Shown: positions 36,344-44,964 of the stretch, piece by piece | How positions within the stretch are numbered: the first letter of the stretch is position 1 | Layout: each line of letters starts with the position of its first letter | NCBI GenBank assembly: GCA_017936665.1 | Contig: JAGBFB010000019.1 | Span: 1-55,315 of the forward strand | DNA from: Spirochaetaceae bacterium | GTDB lineage: Bacteria > Spirochaetota > Spirochaetia > Treponematales > Treponemataceae | Reading direction: 5' to 3' | DNA: 55,315 nucleotides | Position numbers and translations under genes: made by a program | The notes under the pieces: model-generated | What the model saw: only the letters and a program-made list of their open reading frames with translations | Database searches by the model: none | What the model was told of the DNA's origin: nothing

Positions 36344-36373
36344 ATTATATCATGATACATTCTATCATGTCAA
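36344..36373 (-). promoter_or_regulatory. promoter of the PpiD-like operon with palindrome in the spacer
   Basis: Minus strand: TTGACA (36373-36368), 18-bp spacer, TATAAT (36349-36344). The spacer holds an inverted repeat, CATGATA (36351-36357) and TATCATG (36363-36369) five bases apart, overlapping the -35: a candidate operator. Confidence 0.65.
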
Positions 36374-36420
36374 TTATATAGAATTTTATACAAATTTTCA
36401 TAATTTTTTTGTTTTTTATA

Positions 36421-36449
36421 TTGACACTTTTTCTACTATTTTGTATATT
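36421..36449 (+). promoter_or_regulatory. promoter of tRNA-Asp
   Basis: TTGACA (36421-36426), 17-bp spacer, TATATT (36444-36449), 11 bases before the tRNA. Confidence 0.75.
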
Positions 36450-36460
36450 AAAAACATCAA

Positions 36461-36534
36461 GGGGGCGTAGCGAAGCTGGTTATCGCGTCGGCCTGTCAAG
36501 CCGAAGATCGCGGGTTCAAGCCCCGTCGCTCCCG
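36461..36534 (+). tRNA. tRNA-Asp (anticodon GTC)
   Basis: 74 nt. Acceptor GGGGGCG pairs with CGCTCCC (one wobble), discriminator G; anticodon loop CTGTCAA gives GTC; T arm CGGGTTCAAGCCCCG. CCA is not encoded. It has its own promoter and terminator. Confidence 0.95.
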
Positions 36535-36538
36535 ATTA

Positions 36539-36568
36539 GACTGACTTTTATAGTCAGTCTTTTTTTTA
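36539..36568 (+). terminator. terminator of tRNA-Asp
   Basis: GACTGAC (36539-36545) pairs perfectly with GTCAGTC (36553-36559), followed by eight T. Its T run merges into a TATAAT (36567-36572) just before the kamA-like gene. Confidence 0.85.
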
Positions 36569-36582
36569 TAATAATTATGTTT

Positions 36583-37590
36583 ATGTCAGATAATCAAATG
36601 AAAAATAACTCGTTGCCCTTTAACCTAACTAAAAATCTTGAAACAATATTGAATAATTTAAAAAAAAATCACCTGGATACCAGTGGTATTGAAAATCAGG
36701 TAATTCCTAAAAATGTAGAATTTAATTTTTTCCCACAAGAAACTGATGATCCATTAGGTGGTGAATGCTATAAAAAAACTCAAAATTTTATTCATCAATA
36801 TAAAAATCGTGGACTAATTTTAACAACTTCAAATTGTTTTTCATATTGCAGATATTGTTTTAGAAAAAATTTTGTTTCCAATAATAATACTATAATTGAT
36901 GAAACTCAATTAAATGCTATTTGTGATTACTTAAAAGATAATCCACAAATAAAAGAACTTTTATTTTCAGGTGGAGATCCTTTAGTTCTTTCTGATAAAA
37001 AAATTGATGAAATGATATTTAAAATAAAAACAATTCGTCCAAATATGATTATAAGAATTTGTTCTCGTGCAATTTTTTTTGCACCTGAACGAATTACAGA
37101 TTCATTAATTTCGATTTTTAAAAAATATTCTGGAATTTGGTTTATTCCACATATAAATCATCCTTACGAAATTGACAGTATTTATGCACAAAATTCTGTA
37201 GACTCAATTTTAAAATTAAGAAATTCTGGAATACCTATTCAAAGTCAAACTGTTTTGTTAAAAAATGTTAATGATAATCTTGATACCTTGGTTTTGTTAT
37301 TTAACAAACTTGTTGAATTAGGAATAAAACCTGGATATTTATTTCAATGTGATTTAGCAAAAGGAATTTCTCATTTTAGAGTTCCTTTAGATGAAGCCTG
37401 TAAGTTATATTCCGACTTGAAAGAAGAATTATCAGGATTGTCTTTACCAAAGTTTGCTGTGGATTTACCTGGTGGTGGTGGAAAATTTAATTTAGATTTT
37501 CTAACTGAAAAAAAATGTGTTGTAACTCAAAATGATGAAGAATACATTTTTACAAAAGATAATTTGCTATACAAATATCCTAAAATTTAA
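36583..37590 (+). CDS. KamA/EpmB-family lysine 2,3-aminomutase
   Basis: 335 residues from the ATG at 36583 (another ATG at 36577). An upstream open frame simply reads through tRNA-Asp and is not coding. The radical-SAM motif is CFSYCRYCFRKNF. The PLP lysine lies in VDLPGGGGKFNL. At this length it lacks the C-terminal zinc region of classical lysine 2,3-aminomutase (about 415 residues) and is nearer EpmB, which makes beta-lysine for elongation factor P. Which role applies cannot be told from this window: no efp or epmA is present. No ribosome site; a TATAAT ends ten bases before the ATG. Confidence 0.82.
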   Translation: MSDNQMKNNSLPFNLTKNLETILNNLKKNHLDTSGIENQVIPKNVEFNFFPQETDDPLGGECYKKTQNFIHQYKNRGLILTTSNCFSYCRYCFRKNFVSNNNTIIDETQLNAICDYLKDNPQIKELLFSGGDPLVLSDKKIDEMIFKIKTIRPNMIIRICSRAIFFAPERITDSLISIFKKYSGIWFIPHINHPYEIDSIYAQNSVDSILKLRNSGIPIQSQTVLLKNVNDNLDTLVLLFNKLVELGIKPGYLFQCDLAKGISHFRVPLDEACKLYSDLKEELSGLSLPKFAVDLPGGGGKFNLDFLTEKKCVVTQNDEEYIFTKDNLLYKYPKI

Positions 37591-37596
37591 TACTAA

Positions 37597-40038
37597 TTAT
37601 TTCTTTTTTATTGCAACCAAAGTTAAATCGTCAGTTTGTTCTTCTTCTTTTATTGAAATGTAATTAATGTATTCATCTTTCAAGTCGATGTTTGTAAGTT
37701 CTTCTTTTGAATTACAAATTGCATCGTATCGATTAAAATGTTGTTGTAAAAACTTATCGATTTTTTTGTCAACTAGACTGTAATCATATTTTGATGTTGT
37801 TTGGTAAAGTCTAAATATCTTTTCTACTGAAACTAAGGCCATAATAACATCTTCTGTAGAACCAGTTAAGGTTGTAAAGTCAAAAATCATTTTTAAGTTT
37901 TTATCTGTAATAGGATTTTCTTTTTTTATTAATTGATATTTTTCTTTTAAAAATACAGACTCTATAATTTTCTTTATTCTTTCTTTTCCAAATTCTTCTC
38001 CATCAATTCCATTTATATCTGTGTTGTTTTCGATGGGTTTATTACTGTTAGGAATAAATTTAATAATTTCATTTTCAGAATTTCTAAAAAATCTTTTGGA
38101 ATCTTCAATTCCGTCTGTGTACAAAAATAAAACATCATTTGTATTTAAATGTATTTTTACTGTTGGAAATCCACCTTTTTGTTCTATGATAGAGGATGAA
38201 AAAATTCCTGTTGCAGGCGTGGAGGGTAATGTGATTGTTTTTTGTATTTTTTCGGAACTATCATAAATGTGAATTATATTATCTCCTGCATTACAAAAAT
38301 AAATATCACCTAAAAGAGTGTCAAATATTCCAAGGGTAAAGGCTGCAAATTTTCCTTTTAAGTTTCTTGATTCTAAATGGTCATTTATTTTATAAACAAG
38401 TTTTTGTAAATTGATTCCGTCTTTTTGATATGTCCAATTTCTAAAATAGTCGCAAAACAAAGTAGAAACTTCTGCCATAATCAATGCAGCTGGAGTTCCT
38501 TTTCCTGAAACGTCACATTTTATTAAAGCAAAATGTCTTTCATCAAGATTTTTGAAATCAAAATAATCTCCTGAAACACCTTTTGCCCCTTCGTAATATC
38601 CAAAAAATTGTACATTTTCGGTTTCAATATGACTAACTGATAATTTTACTTTATTAACATCATCTACTGTGTCTAGTGGCAAAAATGCTCTTTGTATTTC
38701 TTTTCCACCAAGAAGCATTGTTTCATAAACTGCGGCTTTAGCAAGATTTTCTGTCATTTCATTTATATTTGCACTAAGGACACCGATTTCATCTTTTGCT
38801 TTTATATTAATTTTTTTGTTTTGTAGTTCTGCTTTGTTTTCTGTGTTACTAATCATTTCTACATGTTGTTGTAGTGTTTTAATTGGTTTTACGATGTAAA
38901 ATGATAAAATTAATGAAACTATAGTTCCGATTAAAATAACAAGCCCTGAAATTATTAGTGTAGAAAAAATTACTTCTCTACGAGTTGTAATTAGTGCGTT
39001 TATTAAGTTTTCGGTATTTACGTCTAAAAGAATTAAACCATGTACGTATTTATCGTTTGTAAAATCTGTGTATATAATTGGTTGATAAAAAATATAGTTT
39101 GTATTTTTTGTACTGATTGCTGTATTGTCAAAAGGAGGAATTGCTCTTAAATTTTTATTTGCAATTTGATGAAGTTCTAAACCAAGTTTTGTATTTAATT
39201 CTTTTATTAGAATTTCTAAATCGATTTTTTGCGAATTTGTTTTATCATCAGTATTATTATTTAAATTTCTATATTCTTGAAACAAATTAAACATTTGTTT
39301 TGTTGTTTTGTATACTTGTGAAGATGTTTCTTCGTTTAGGGATAAAAAATCATTTGCAATATTTATTATGTTTTTATCAGTAATTTTGGATACACCATAA
39401 ATTAGTTCCTGTGTATCTATTTTTTCATGAATTAGAGGATCGTTTGATGCCCAAACATAATCAATGGATGTATCGTTGCCTTTAAGTCCGTAACTTAAAA
39501 TTGAAATGCTCTGAGCTTCTAAAAGCGTATCAATTTGATTTGTAATAAGATTTAACTCTAAAAAGTTTTGTGATGGTAGATAGTTTTTTACACCGTTAGA
39601 AATACTGTCCATCAAAACAGAAACTCTTCTTTGAAGTCCTGTAGCTAATGTTTGTTCTTGGTTATTTAAAATTATGATACTTAATGGAATTGAAACTAAA
39701 AAAATTACAAGAACAACTAAATTTACAGTAACTATGATGAGTTTGTTTGTTAGACTTATTTTTACTTTATGCTGATTTGTTTTTTTTGATTTTTTTATAA
39801 GTTCTGAACCGTTTGAGCCAATGGATTTTAATTGTCTCTTTATTGTAAGATGCTCTTTTATATATTTATATAAAATTGCAACTGAAATTGTAAAAAAGAT
39901 AAAAAAGAATAAGGATAAAACTAAAAAGACAATATGCTTTATCTCAATATGATTTGAATTATCCGCAAAGAGAGAAGTTGTTGTTAAAAAGATAAAACTA
40001 CAAAAAAGTAGAAATTTAGTTTTTCTTAAGTTCTCCAT
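37597..40038 (-). CDS. membrane SpoIIE/RsbU-type PP2C phosphatase with HAMP
   Basis: 813 residues: an N-terminal signal/TM, a second TM (VFLVLSLFFFIFFTISVAIL), a third at about 95-125, an extracytoplasmic sensor region of about 200 residues, a TM (LIISGLVILIGTIVSLILSF), a HAMP linker (YIVKPIKTLQQHVEMI) and a PP2C domain (SVSHIETENVQFFGYYEGAKGVSGDYFDF, IKCDVSGKGTPAALIM, LFLYTDGIEDSK). Such enzymes dephosphorylate anti-anti-sigma or similar STAS proteins; no partner is encoded nearby. The C-terminus (TDDLTLVAIKKK) is typical. It lies 40 nt after the GH57-like gene. Confidence 0.88.
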   Translation of the reverse strand: MENLRKTKFLLFCSFIFLTTTSLFADNSNHIEIKHIVFLVLSLFFFIFFTISVAILYKYIKEHLTIKRQLKSIGSNGSELIKKSKKTNQHKVKISLTNKLIIVTVNLVVLVIFLVSIPLSIIILNNQEQTLATGLQRRVSVLMDSISNGVKNYLPSQNFLELNLITNQIDTLLEAQSISILSYGLKGNDTSIDYVWASNDPLIHEKIDTQELIYGVSKITDKNIINIANDFLSLNEETSSQVYKTTKQMFNLFQEYRNLNNNTDDKTNSQKIDLEILIKELNTKLGLELHQIANKNLRAIPPFDNTAISTKNTNYIFYQPIIYTDFTNDKYVHGLILLDVNTENLINALITTRREVIFSTLIISGLVILIGTIVSLILSFYIVKPIKTLQQHVEMISNTENKAELQNKKINIKAKDEIGVLSANINEMTENLAKAAVYETMLLGGKEIQRAFLPLDTVDDVNKVKLSVSHIETENVQFFGYYEGAKGVSGDYFDFKNLDERHFALIKCDVSGKGTPAALIMAEVSTLFCDYFRNWTYQKDGINLQKLVYKINDHLESRNLKGKFAAFTLGIFDTLLGDIYFCNAGDNIIHIYDSSEKIQKTITLPSTPATGIFSSSIIEQKGGFPTVKIHLNTNDVLFLYTDGIEDSKRFFRNSENEIIKFIPNSNKPIENNTDINGIDGEEFGKERIKKIIESVFLKEKYQLIKKENPITDKNLKMIFDFTTLTGSTEDVIMALVSVEKIFRLYQTTSKYDYSLVDKKIDKFLQQHFNRYDAICNSKEELTNIDLKDEYINYISIKEEEQTDDLTLVAIKKK

Positions 40039-40078
40039 AAAAATATGCTTTTATTTTATAGAGATTTTTGAGAAAAGT

Positions 40079-41656
40079 CTATTTCTTTTTTGCAAAAACT
40101 TTGTAATTTATCCAAGTAAAAAAGTTATGTTCTCTTTCTAATCTTGTTAGCCATTCTGTACTTATGCTATTTGAACCAAGCGATTCATATACAGTTGAAA
40201 AACCGTTGATTGCTTTTGTAAATTGTTCTTTTGCGTAATCAGGATAAATTTTATCATGAATCATTGCAGGCCAATCACTTGCTTGAGATAGTAAAACTTC
40301 TTTAGCAGCAAGATTTAATGTTCTTGCTTTTAAACCTGTGTCATCTGTGAATCTTACAGCTAAATCAATCATTCTTTCTGTATTTTTTCGTATGTAACGA
40401 ATCATCCAGTCATTGCTGCTATCTAAAAGATTTTCACCAAAACCAACCCCATTTGAAGAACTTGATAGAGGTTCAACTTTTTGAAGGGTAAATTGTTCTT
40501 TTGTAACATCACAACAATTTTCTATTAAAACGTCGTCTATTGATGCTGCTTGTCTAAAAATTTGTTCAAGCCAATCAATTCCTTCAAACCAAACATTCCC
40601 TAATAATTCTGGTTCGATAGCACAAACTAAGGAATAATTTTTATCTCCTAATATTTTTTCTGCTGCTCTCAATTTTTCAACTTTTTTATCTAAAAAATCC
40701 TTTGCATCGATTTTTATCTGTTCTTTGGCTTTCTCTAAATCATAAAATTCTTCTTGAGAAGAGTTAGACCAATATTTAAAAACCGTAGGACATCTTGAAT
40801 TTGATTCATCTAAAAATCCTTCAAGGTCTGACAAATCTGAATCAAATCCGATATCTTTTTGTTGATTTCTGTAAGCAGCTTTTATTATATATCCATCTTT
40901 TCCGCAAATATCATTTGTTGTGTCTGGATCTTTAGCAAAGAAAGCAAATGAATTAGATGCTCTAACTGGTGAAAAAATTCCCATTTCTGGTGCAGGTTGT
41001 CCAAATAGCAATCCTTGTGGTTCTAAAATTGTGTAATTTAAGCCATAAGATTTAAGATTTCGTTCAAATCCCTGTGAATAACCAAAATGAGGTAAGTAAA
41101 ATCCTTCAGGTGCAATTCCAAAATAGTGTTTATGGGATAATAATCCAATTTCAATTTGAGCATTAATTGCTTCGTCAAAATCTGAAATGTGAGGTAAAAA
41201 ACTGAAAGTGGCACTTGTGGCAAATAATTCCAAATTTCCTCTTTTTGCGTAATAAGAAAATTTAGACAAAATATCTTGATTGAATGTTTCTATAAAATCT
41301 CTTTTATCACGTTTTACTGTTTTTAGATAATGTTGAGCTAATTGATATTTTTTTGAGTCTGTTGGATATTTTGAAACTTCTCGTTCACCTAGTAAAATTA
41401 ATTTATCTAACCACTCTATATATTGCTGTTGTAATACAGGATCACTCAATTGAGCACATAGCGTCGGAGTTATTGTCATCCCCATTTTAAAAGGAATCCC
41501 ATCTGATTCTAAGTTTGCAAACATATTTAAAAGAGGTAAGTAAACTTGAGATATAGAAACAAATAAAATTTGATTTTTAGAAATATTTTCTGTTTCTAAA
41601 TTCTTAAAATAACCTTTATGTGCAACTAAATGGAATATCAGAGATTTTTTTGACAT
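40079..41656 (-). CDS. GH57-like protein with altered catalytic motifs
   Basis: 525 residues spanning a GH57 domain (about 1-330) and the helical DUF1957-type C-terminus. Family landmarks are clear, but key residues differ from those of active GH57 branching enzymes. Motif 1, usually HAHLPY, reads VAHKGY. Motif 2 reads GNLELFATSATFSFLP (usual His replaced by Phe). Motif 3, usually WLPECAY with the nucleophile Glu, reads YLPHFGY. Motif 4, usually DAELFGHWWFEG with the acid/base Asp, reads EPELLGNVWFEG. If these alignments are right it is probably not a standard glycosidase. It is 15 nt downstream of DUF4912 in one operon. A structural, sugar-binding or altered-specificity role is inference. 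Confidence 0.75.
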   Translation of the reverse strand: MSKKSLIFHLVAHKGYFKNLETENISKNQILFVSISQVYLPLLNMFANLESDGIPFKMGMTITPTLCAQLSDPVLQQQYIEWLDKLILLGEREVSKYPTDSKKYQLAQHYLKTVKRDKRDFIETFNQDILSKFSYYAKRGNLELFATSATFSFLPHISDFDEAINAQIEIGLLSHKHYFGIAPEGFYLPHFGYSQGFERNLKSYGLNYTILEPQGLLFGQPAPEMGIFSPVRASNSFAFFAKDPDTTNDICGKDGYIIKAAYRNQQKDIGFDSDLSDLEGFLDESNSRCPTVFKYWSNSSQEEFYDLEKAKEQIKIDAKDFLDKKVEKLRAAEKILGDKNYSLVCAIEPELLGNVWFEGIDWLEQIFRQAASIDDVLIENCCDVTKEQFTLQKVEPLSSSSNGVGFGENLLDSSNDWMIRYIRKNTERMIDLAVRFTDDTGLKARTLNLAAKEVLLSQASDWPAMIHDKIYPDYAKEQFTKAINGFSTVYESLGSNSISTEWLTRLEREHNFFTWINYKVFAKKK

Positions 41657-41670
41657 AATAATTCCTTTTT

Positions 41671-42330
41671 TTATGTGAAAGATTGTCTATGATTTTCGTA
41701 ATGTGATTTTAATAATTCCTGCATTCCAGAAAGTTTTAATATTGGAGTTATCGGCTTTTCCAATGATTCTAAACTTATTACGGGTGCTCCTGATGGAATT
41801 TGTACTCTTCTTGAAGTTGTAAGTTTTTTAGGCTCAATACTATTAAATTCAGCAATTAAATCAATCGAAAAACAACTTTTTCCTGATGGCAAGAAAATAT
41901 ATTGAGCCCTATCTTCTTCAGAAATTGTAAGTTCACAAACGTCTTCGATTTTATCTGAAGTTAAAGAACTCCAAAAATTAATTTTTAATAATAATTTTGA
42001 AAAACCTTTGCCACTTATCACATCTTGCAAATCTGAAACACTTATATCCCAATAAACATAAGCCCACGCAGGATTTCTTAAAACAACATCAAGTTGTGTT
42101 TCATTGTATGTTGTAGGAAGATCTTTTATAGTTTCAATTTTTTCCAGATTTTCTTCAAAGTCATCAAAAGATTCTTCATTAAGTTCATCGGCAATTTCTA
42201 AAAGTTCAGCAATAATGAATCTACGATTTAATTGTTCTGGAATATCTAAATCATATTCTTCTGCTAATTCAATTAAATCTGCTGTTGAAAGAGTCTCTAA
42301 ATATGACAATGAAATTGGGATATTTTCCAT
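41671..42330 (-). CDS. DUF4912-domain protein
   Basis: 219 residues from the ATG at 42330. The upstream in-frame TTG at 42369 is part of a -35 box, so the longer form is rejected. The N-terminal 70 residues are an acidic helical region resembling a Rho-N/SAP-type module (LSTADLIELAEEYDLDIPEQL). The DUF4912 domain has the characteristic LPTTYNETQLDVVLRNPAWAYVYWDIS opening, reminiscent of immunoglobulin-like glycan-binding modules. In many bacteria DUF4912 sits next to GH57 branching-enzyme homologues, as here. Function unknown; partnership with the GH57-like protein is inferred from the operon. Confidence 0.8.
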   Translation of the reverse strand: MENIPISLSYLETLSTADLIELAEEYDLDIPEQLNRRFIIAELLEIADELNEESFDDFEENLEKIETIKDLPTTYNETQLDVVLRNPAWAYVYWDISVSDLQDVISGKGFSKLLLKINFWSSLTSDKIEDVCELTISEEDRAQYIFLPSGKSCFSIDLIAEFNSIEPKKLTTSRRVQIPSGAPVISLESLEKPITPILKLSGMQELLKSHYENHRQSFT

Positions 42331-42340
42331 AGTAGTAAAC

Positions 42341-42369
42341 AATATGAACATAAAATTTAGTTTTGTCAA
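42341..42369 (-). promoter_or_regulatory. promoter of the DUF4912-GH57 operon, short leader
   Basis: Minus strand: TTGACA (42369-42364), 17-bp spacer, CATATT (42346-42341), ten bases before the ATG at 42330; no ribosome site. It overlaps the end of the rluA-like gene. Confidence 0.5.
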
Positions 42370-43034
42370 TGGTCTAAAGTTAGTTTTTCTAATGCTTTTT
42401 CAAAATATTCTGGATAAGGAATTTCAATTTTATCCTTTGAATTTATGGTTAATATTTTTGATAATAACATCATCTTTTTTATGTTAAATTCTTTTTTTAT
42501 CAGTTTGTTTAATTTAAAATCTCCGTATTTATCATCTGCTATGATAGGAATTTTATTTTGTGCTAAATGTTTTCTTATTTGGTGCATTCGTCCAGTTTCT
42601 AAAGTAAGTTCGATAAGTGAAAAACTTAGTTTTTGCGAACTGTTTTCTTTTAAAACAATATTTTCTGCTACAGATAAAACTTTGTAAAAAGTAATAGCTT
42701 TCTTTTCAATTCCTTTATCAATTAAGGATAAGTCAAATTTTCCAGACTGATTTTTTAATTTTCCAAAACATATTGCGTGATATTGTTTTTTTACCTGTTT
42801 TGAACTGATTAAATTTGTCCATTTTGTGGCGGCTTTTGAATTTTTTGCTGTAACTAAAATACCAGAAGTTTCTTTATCTAAACGATGGACAGGATAAATT
42901 TTTTCTCCAGTTTGAATTGCAAGTTCTGTATCAACACTGCTTTTTACATCTTTTCCCCCTTGAACTGCAAGTCCATAAGGTTTGTTTATTATGCGAATTT
43001 CGTCATTTTCAAATAATATTTGAAGTTTATCCAT
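42366..43034 (-). CDS. RluA-family rRNA/tRNA pseudouridine synthase
   Basis: 222 residues: INKPYGLAVQGG, the catalytic-Asp motif HRLDKETSG, and ETGRMHQIRKHLA plus ADDKYGD. The short length without an S4 domain resembles the compact RluA/TruC-type enzymes. The exact target uridine cannot be deduced. The start codon follows its -10 box by six bases. Confidence 0.88.
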   Translation of the reverse strand: MDKLQILFENDEIRIINKPYGLAVQGGKDVKSSVDTELAIQTGEKIYPVHRLDKETSGILVTAKNSKAATKWTNLISSKQVKKQYHAICFGKLKNQSGKFDLSLIDKGIEKKAITFYKVLSVAENIVLKENSSQKLSFSLIELTLETGRMHQIRKHLAQNKIPIIADDKYGDFKLNKLIKKEFNIKKMMLLSKILTINSKDKIEIPYPEYFEKALEKLTLDH

Positions 43035-43048
43035 TCGATAATTATATT
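43020..43048 (+). promoter_or_regulatory. divergent promoter of the transglutaminase-like gene
   Basis: TTGAAG (43020-43025), 17-bp spacer, TATATT (43043-43048), overlapping the opposite rluA promoter; only one of the two can be occupied at a time. Confidence 0.4.
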
Positions 43049-43069
43049 GGAGATATGATTATGTGTAAA
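43041..43069 (-). promoter_or_regulatory. promoter of the rluA-like gene, predicted leaderless
   Basis: Minus strand: TTTACA (43069-43064), 17-bp spacer, TATAAT (43046-43041), then TATCGA and the ATG. A start seven bases past the -10 falls on the A of the ATG. Confidence 0.65.
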
Positions 43070-44248
43070 CTATTTAATTTTTATAAACAGAATTTAAATG
43101 TAAATAAATTTATTTGTTGGTTTGTTTTATTTCAGTTTGTTTTTATTTTATCTGTTAATGCTGAGTATCTTTCAAGTGAAATATTTAATTACACAATTGA
43201 TTTACCAGATGGGTTTTACGTTAAAGAATCGAATTCTACAGGGTATTTTTTAGAAAGTGATTTTATTCCAATAGAAATAATTGTAAATGTTTATGATAAT
43301 TCAAGATTTGGTTCTACAAGTGAATGTCTTGAATATTGTTCTTCAAAATTGCAAGGTCAAATTGAAATTGAAGACTACACTTGGCGAAACAGGCAAACTT
43401 CCTTAGGAGCAATGTCGTTTTATTTTAATAATGTTTTGTGCGAATCTTGGGCATTGGCTGTAAATTTACCTGATAAAAATAAGATTTTTACAATTATTGC
43501 ATATACGGCAAAGGAATCTGATGAAATATTTAAACAAATGATTCTTTCTATTTTGGATAGTGTTTTTGTTGATAGAGGAAGTTACTTTTCACCTGGAGCA
43601 ATTACTACTTTTGCTTTTCCTTCAGAAGGGCAGGAAAAACATACATTTGATTTTAATGGAAAGTCCTATGAAGTTGCTTTTGATAAATCTGATGAAAAGG
43701 CAAATAATTATCTTATAGAACGAGAATATCAAATTTTAGAATTATATTCTCAAACTGATTTTTGGCTTTCTGCTTGGAATAGATATTACAGATTAATTTA
43801 CCGAGATGGTTATGATAGGATTAAAAAATCTTGTTTTTCTTTTTGTTCAGATTTGTTTGTTTCGGGTTTCGGTTCTGAAAAACCTGAAGTAAATTATGCT
43901 CAAAAGGTTTTACAATTTGTTCAAGAAAAAGAATATGGCAGAAGTCAAGATTCAACAGATTTTACAGATTTATGTAGTACTTTTTTAGGGAAAAAATCAG
44001 ACTGTGATAGTCGTTCAATTCTTGTTGCAATTTTGCTTAATCAAATGAATATAAAATCAACTTTGTTTGTATCTACAGAATATTCCCATGCCATAGTGGG
44101 AGCTGTTTTAGATAAAAATGGTGCAAAAATTGATGTTGCAGGAAACTCTTATTTGCTAGGCGAAACTACAGCAAAAGTAGATTTTGGCTTAATTGCTTCT
44201 AATTTGAACGACACTTCAAAATGGATAAATATTCAGTTACCAGAATAA
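43061..44248 (+). CDS. exported transglutaminase-like protein
   Basis: 395 residues from the ATG at 43061 (GGAG eight bases upstream; another ATG at 43055). Signal peptide FICWFVLFQFVFILSVNA. The N-terminal 150 residues look like a periplasmic beta domain (SEIFNYTIDLPDGFYV, SFYFNNVLCESWALAVNLP). The C-terminal part has a papain-fold transglutaminase-like core: Cys in KKSDCDSRSILVAILLNQM, His in EYSHAIVGAV, Asp in KIDVAG. Substrate and reaction (crosslinking or proteolysis) unknown. Confidence 0.7.
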   Translation: MCKLFNFYKQNLNVNKFICWFVLFQFVFILSVNAEYLSSEIFNYTIDLPDGFYVKESNSTGYFLESDFIPIEIIVNVYDNSRFGSTSECLEYCSSKLQGQIEIEDYTWRNRQTSLGAMSFYFNNVLCESWALAVNLPDKNKIFTIIAYTAKESDEIFKQMILSILDSVFVDRGSYFSPGAITTFAFPSEGQEKHTFDFNGKSYEVAFDKSDEKANNYLIEREYQILELYSQTDFWLSAWNRYYRLIYRDGYDRIKKSCFSFCSDLFVSGFGSEKPEVNYAQKVLQFVQEKEYGRSQDSTDFTDLCSTFLGKKSDCDSRSILVAILLNQMNIKSTLFVSTEYSHAIVGAVLDKNGAKIDVAGNSYLLGETTAKVDFGLIASNLNDTSKWINIQLPE

Positions 44249-44250
44249 AA

Positions 44251-44299
44251 AAAATGCACCTCTTAAAAAATGATTTGTTCATCTTAAGGGGTGCATTTT
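44251..44299. terminator. bidirectional terminator
   Basis: AAAATGCACCTCTTAA (44251-44266) pairs with TTAAGGGGTGCATTTT (44284-44299) over 16 bases (one mismatch or wobble), flanked by A and T runs; shared by the convergent genes on both sides. Confidence 0.88.
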
Positions 44300-44316
44300 C
44301 AAAAAACGAAAAAAAT

Positions 44317-44964
44317 TTATTTTGTCAAAAGATTATATGCTTCCATTGGAGTTTGAGCATTTAATAAACCTTCTCTAAGTTCTTTATCTTTTAATTTAGA
44401 ACTAATAAAGGAAAGTGTTTGTAAATAATAAGCATGTTGATTATAAGACGCAGCAATCATTACAAGAATTCTAACTGGTGTATCATCAATTGCTTGAAAG
44501 TCGATAATATCATTTTTGCAAATTCCAACACTCATAACTAAATCAGTAACAGATGAAAGCCTAACATGTGGAATTGCAATTCCTCTACCAATTGCTGTTG
44601 ACATTAAATCTTCTCTTTTGAGAATTTCTACTGTAAGTTCTGAAGCATTTTTAACTTGTGGAGCTGTTGCAAGATTATTTGCTAATTCTACAAGAGCATC
44701 TCTTTTTGTTGAATGGTTCAAAAAAATAATTCTATCTGGTGATAAAATATTTTTTACTTGAACTTGTAAATTTTGTGTTACAGGTTTTGTTCCTGATGAA
44801 AGTCTCTCGTTTACCCATTTTTCGATTTCAGATTTTTTGAATCTCCAAACAGTTCCAATTTTACCTGATGGAATTTCACCTTTCTGAGCCCAATCGTAAA
44901 CAGTTCTTTCTGAAACTCTTAGATACTTTGCAACTTCTTCAATAGTTAAAATATCATCTTCCAT
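44317..44964 (-). CDS. HTH-EIIA(Ntr/Fru) fusion regulator
   Basis: 215 residues. Residues 1-55 are an excisionase/MerR-like winged helix (LTIEEVAKYLRVSERTVYDWAQKGEIPSGKIG, WRFKKSEIEKWV). Residues about 70-215 are a PTS EIIA domain of the fructose/nitrogen type, with the phosphorylatable His133 in GIAIPHVR. The combination suggests a transcription factor whose DNA binding is set by phosphorylation through EI/HPr. Many treponemes keep such PTS remnants for regulation rather than sugar uptake; that is family knowledge, not shown here. GGGAG precedes the ATG. A TTGACA (45092-45087) lies about 120 nt upstream without a clear -10. Confidence 0.86.
   Translation of the reverse strand: MEDDILTIEEVAKYLRVSERTVYDWAQKGEIPSGKIGTVWRFKKSEIEKWVNERLSSGTKPVTQNLQVQVKNILSPDRIIFLNHSTKRDALVELANNLATAPQVKNASELTVEILKREDLMSTAIGRGIAIPHVRLSSVTDLVMSVGICKNDIIDFQAIDDTPVRILVMIAASYNQHAYYLQTLSFISSKLKDKELREGLLNAQTPMEAYNLLTK

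Noticed and set aside
36409-36582. N-terminal extension of the KamA/EpmB gene
   Set aside because: It reads through the tRNA-Asp gene and its terminator; the family match begins after 36583.
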